DNA from: Rummeliibacillus sp044763875
GTDB lineage: Bacteria; Bacillota; Bacilli; Bacillales_A; Planococcaceae
Length of the DNA stretch: 64,000 bases
NCBI RefSeq assembly: GCF_044763875.1
Contig: NZ_JBIWGZ010000001.1
Coordinates: forward strand, 496,001 to 560,000
Direction of reading: 5' to 3'
Shown piece by piece: positions 61,782-64,000 of the stretch; the stretch's first letter is position 1; the number at the start of each line of letters is the position of its first letter. Below the pieces are notes generated by a model. The model had not been told where the DNA came from. It was given only the letters and a program-made list of their open reading frames with translations, and did no database searches. The position numbers were made by a program, and so were the translations under genes.

Positions 61782-62582
61782 TTATTTTACTTTGAACCAT
61801 TTTGCTTTCATTTTATCGATTTCTCCGGAATCTTTTAACTCTTTTACAGCTTTATTATATTCTTTAACCAATTTGCTTCCTTTTGGGAATGCAGCTGCTT
61901 TCTTTTGGTTTTCAACGCCTTCGATTTTTGAGTATTTCAAATCTTTGTTTTGTTTTACGTAGTTTTCTGCAACAATATCTTCAAGAACAATTGCATCTAG
62001 TCTTCCGAGTTTAACCTCTTGAATAAGTTCAGGTACTCGGTCACGTGTCTCAACGCTTACACCGCTCACTTTTCCGGAGATAGCCTTTGCAGTATCTTCT
62101 TCAATTGAAGAAACTTGAGCACCAATTTTTTTACCTTTTAAATCGTCAAGTTTTTTGAAATTAAAGTCTTTCTTTGTGATTAGATAATCATGTGTATCGT
62201 AGTATGAATCGGTAAAATCAACAACTTCTGCGCGCTTTTTATTTGGGGTAATACCAGCCATAGAAAAGTCGATTTTGTTGGCTTGTACAGCTGGAATCAA
62301 ACTATTGAATTCCATGTCTTGAACTTTTAATTGATAACCCATTTTTTGTGTTACTGCTTTAGCTAGATCGACATCAAAACCGATAATTTCATTTGATTTT
62401 GTTGGATCAATATATTCAAATGGAGCAAAATCTGCTGATGTACCCATTACTAATACTTTTTTGTTTTGATCTGTGTTTTGATCTGTGTTTTTATCAGTTG
62501 CAGTTTTGGTTGAATTTGAACCACATCCTGCTAATGACAATGATAATACCGCTGCTGCTGCAAATAACCATTTCTTTTTCAT
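61782..62582 (-). CDS. amino acid-binding lipoprotein (ArtP-like)
   Basis: 266 residues from ATG 62582 (GGAG). Lipobox LAGC, then a short tandem repeat (NTDQNTDQN) and a family 3 solute-binding domain: MGTSADFAPFEYIDPTKSNE, IGFDVDLAKAVTQKMGYQLK, FSMAGITPNKKRAEVVDFTD, SYYDTHDYLITKK, ETRDRVPELIQEVKLGRLDA. This resembles arginine-binding ArtP of B. subtilis. A paralogue lies at 63596-64000. The upstream gap 62583-62959 is AT-rich and holds no gene. Confidence 0.9.
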   Translation of the reverse strand: MKKKWLFAAAAVLSLSLAGCGSNSTKTATDKNTDQNTDQNKKVLVMGTSADFAPFEYIDPTKSNEIIGFDVDLAKAVTQKMGYQLKVQDMEFNSLIPAVQANKIDFSMAGITPNKKRAEVVDFTDSYYDTHDYLITKKDFNFKKLDDLKGKKIGAQVSSIEEDTAKAISGKVSGVSVETRDRVPELIQEVKLGRLDAIVLEDIVAENYVKQNKDLKYSKIEGVENQKKAAAFPKGSKLVKEYNKAVKELKDSGEIDKMKAKWFKVK

Positions 62583-62959
62583 GTTGAAATGCTCCATTCT
62601 GTTAATTGTTTTGTTATTTATCTATATATTCTTTTATTTGAGAGTTATAAAAATAATGCATAATAATACGGGTATCCTTCAAATAATGAATATATATAAA
62701 TTTATATTTATGAATATAATAACATAAATATAAAAAAACTAAAGTCCTTTTTAAGTAAGAGTGCGCATTTTTTTTAGATTTATGATTAAAAAGTTCATTT
62801 TCAATAGAAAAATAAAAATATTGTCGAAAAAAATTATATAAACTCAAGATATTTGTCGCTTTTCCTTATTCCTCGGGCAATATTTATATTAGGAATATTT
62901 CCTATTTTCTTTCAATTATCAATAAATTCATTCTTCGTATACTCTCCAATTCAAAACAA

Positions 62960-63466
62960 TTATTGGTCTTTTGTAATTGAATAAATGTTATGTAACTTGT
63001 TAAAAACGAAAGCCTCTTTTTCAAATAGAAAGCCTATCTTTTCTGCTACTCGTATTGACTGCTTATTTTGAGGATCAATGATACAGATTAATTTATTTAA
63101 ACCTAATTGATTAAAGCCAAATTCTTTACAACTTGTAGCTGCTTCAGTAGCATATCCCTTTCCCCAATATTTTTTGTTTATGTGATATCCAATTTCAGCC
63201 TCAAATTTTCCATCTACTTGTTGTTTTGTAATGCCACAATCGCCTATTACTTCATTTGTATCTTTCAAGCATACAGACCACAACCCGTATCCATCTTGTA
63301 TATATCTATTTTGATTTGTTTCAATCCATTTTCGAGTTTTTTCAATACTAAATGGTGCAGGATAATATTTCATCGTTTCAGCATCTGAAAAAATTACATG
63401 AAGCGATGGTAAATCTTCATTTTGATATTCTCTTAAATATAAATTTTTCGTTTTTAATATCATCAT
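62960..63466 (-). CDS. GNAT-family (RimJ/RimL-type) acetyltransferase
   Basis: 168 residues: TKNLYLREYQNEDLPSLHVI at the start, GLWSVCLKDTNEVIGDCGIT, the acetyl-CoA loop YHINKKYWGKGYATEAATSC, and IDPQNKQSIRVAEKIGF. This is the ribosomal-protein-alanine acetyltransferase-like subgroup, which also includes many enzymes of other specificity. GGGGTGAT precedes ATG 63466. Stands between two solute-binding protein genes without clear link. Confidence 0.88.
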   Translation of the reverse strand: MMILKTKNLYLREYQNEDLPSLHVIFSDAETMKYYPAPFSIEKTRKWIETNQNRYIQDGYGLWSVCLKDTNEVIGDCGITKQQVDGKFEAEIGYHINKKYWGKGYATEAATSCKEFGFNQLGLNKLICIIDPQNKQSIRVAEKIGFLFEKEAFVFNKLHNIYSITKDQ

Positions 63467-63517
63467 TTTTAAATCACCCCAATAAATTGTTTAATACCAT
63501 AATAACAGCAACGCATA

Positions 63518-63573
63518 AAAAAGCCTCATTTCCCAATGTTTTACTTACATTAAGAAAAGAAGCTCTTATGCTT
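63518..63573 (-). terminator. intrinsic terminator of the second binding-protein gene
   Basis: Minus-strand 17-bp stem starting AGCTTCTTTTCTTAATG (three G-U pairs, one mismatch) followed by TTTTTT, 23 nt after the stop codon. Confidence 0.65.
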
Positions 63574-63595
63574 TTGAAGCAATGTGATTTTTAAA

Positions 63596-64000
63596 TTATT
63601 TCACTTTAAACCATTTAGCTTTTAATTCATCAACTTTGCCTTCTTTATTAAGTTCATCTAAGGCTTTATCGAATTCTGCAGTCAATTTACTTCCTTCTGG
63701 GAATGCTGCTGCTTTTGATTGGTCTTCTTGGTTTTGAATTACATAGTATGATAGGTCTTTATTTTGTTTTAAGTAGTTTTCTGCAACAATATCTTCAGTA
63801 ATTAATGCATCGATACGACCTAATTTAACTTCTTGTACTAACTCAGGAATACGGTCACGACTATCAAGTTGCATACCCTTAATTTTTTTGGCTAGAGATT
63901 TCCCTAAATCTTCTTGGATAGATGAAGTTTGTACGCCGACTTTTTTACCAGCTAGGTCAGCATCAGATTTAATGCCACTATCTTTTTTAGTTAACATATA
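63596..64000 (-). CDS. amino acid-binding protein, second ArtP-like paralogue (5' end outside window)
   Basis: The last 134 codons of a family 3 solute-binding protein run to the right edge. Segments LTKKDSGIKSDADLAGKKVG, VQTSSIQEDLGKSL, DSRDRIPELVQEVKLGRIDA, EDIVAENYLKQNKDLSYYV and the end DELKAKWFKVK align closely with the protein at 61782. The two are recent duplicates. A terminator follows directly, so if a permease and ATPase exist for it they are upstream, outside the window, or it shares the neighbouring transporter. Confidence 0.9.
   Translation of the reverse strand, partial: YMLTKKDSGIKSDADLAGKKVGVQTSSIQEDLGKSLAKKIKGMQLDSRDRIPELVQEVKLGRIDALITEDIVAENYLKQNKDLSYYVIQNQEDQSKAAAFPEGSKLTAEFDKALDELNKEGKVDELKAKWFKVK

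Noticed and set aside
62614..62847. 77-codon ORF upstream of the ArtP-like gene
   Set aside because: Extremely AT-driven composition (Tyr, Phe, Asn, Lys, Ile) without a ribosome site; more likely promoter DNA.
1..64000. CRISPR arrays, prophage modules, rRNA operons, T-box or SAM riboswitches
   Set aside because: I looked for regularly spaced repeats, phage structural genes, rRNA sequence, and leader motifs before the amino-acid genes and saw none.

Overview
The window reads as a chromosomal segment of a low-G+C, spore-former-type Gram-positive bacterium of the order Bacillales. The signs are strong AGGAGG-type ribosome sites, many TTG/GTG starts, Bce-type peptide-antibiotic modules, DUF families typical of Bacillus and Lysinibacillus relatives, and the imperfect-palindrome intergenic repeat (core GACTCCTGCGG) seen across Bacillaceae. 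I cannot name the species. Most genes lie on the minus strand.

Left part (1-37 kb): an accessory patchwork. It holds a DedA/PAP2 fusion cut by the left edge, an aldo/keto reductase, an AIM24 protein, a beta-propeller protein, a quinone oxidoreductase, and a LysR regulator divergent from a 40-residue ORF. Two Bce-type ABC transporter/two-component modules follow. Module 1 (11147-16415) is ATPase-permease-YxeA-regulator-kinase, with a HAMP-type kinase and an activator-type promoter carrying 11-bp-phased repeats. Module 2 (19644-24166) is a classical BceRS-BceAB set with a perfect TGACA-N4-TGTCA operator before the transporter. Small lipoproteins, two DinB paralogues, a PnuC transporter and a 927-residue TPR/dynamin-like protein with a degenerate P-loop complete this part. 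Many genes here are decaying: a DUF3291 gene, a macrolide-type glycosyltransferase and a small membrane-protein gene are frameshifted; a TetR regulator is truncated; another gene has an internal stop; only scraps remain of a ferredoxin-NADP reductase and a chemotaxis receptor.

Centre-right (37.3-58.5 kb): the most coherent and interesting region, a cluster for uptake and breakdown of sulfur amino acids. Five minus-strand promoters have the sigma-54 -24/-12 signature, all with GG and GC exactly ten bases apart. They precede trxB-thioredoxin, a PatB-type C-S lyase with cysteine dioxygenase (and perhaps pyruvate carboxylase), an amino-acid (probably cystine) ABC transporter, a sigma-54-dependent activator, and a gamma-lyase/aminotransferase/D-cysteine desulfhydrase operon. 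A nearly identical 17-bp palindrome lies upstream of two of these promoters and weaker versions upstream of others, suggesting the activator's enhancer. I infer a self-contained sigma-54 regulon: import cystine, reduce it with thioredoxin, split cysteine and related thiols to pyruvate, ammonia and sulfide or oxidise cysteine to its sulfinate, and feed pyruvate to oxaloacetate. Beside it sits a second unit (RidA, another PatB-type lyase, an NhaC-family antiporter) divergent from a YheO/DauR-type regulator, with a 33-bp palindrome at the ridA promoter. A degraded group II intron reverse transcriptase lies between trxB and nhaC.

Right end (58.9-64 kb): DUF523, two acetyltransferases, and an arginine-type ABC transporter operon, followed by a second related substrate-binding protein cut by the right edge.
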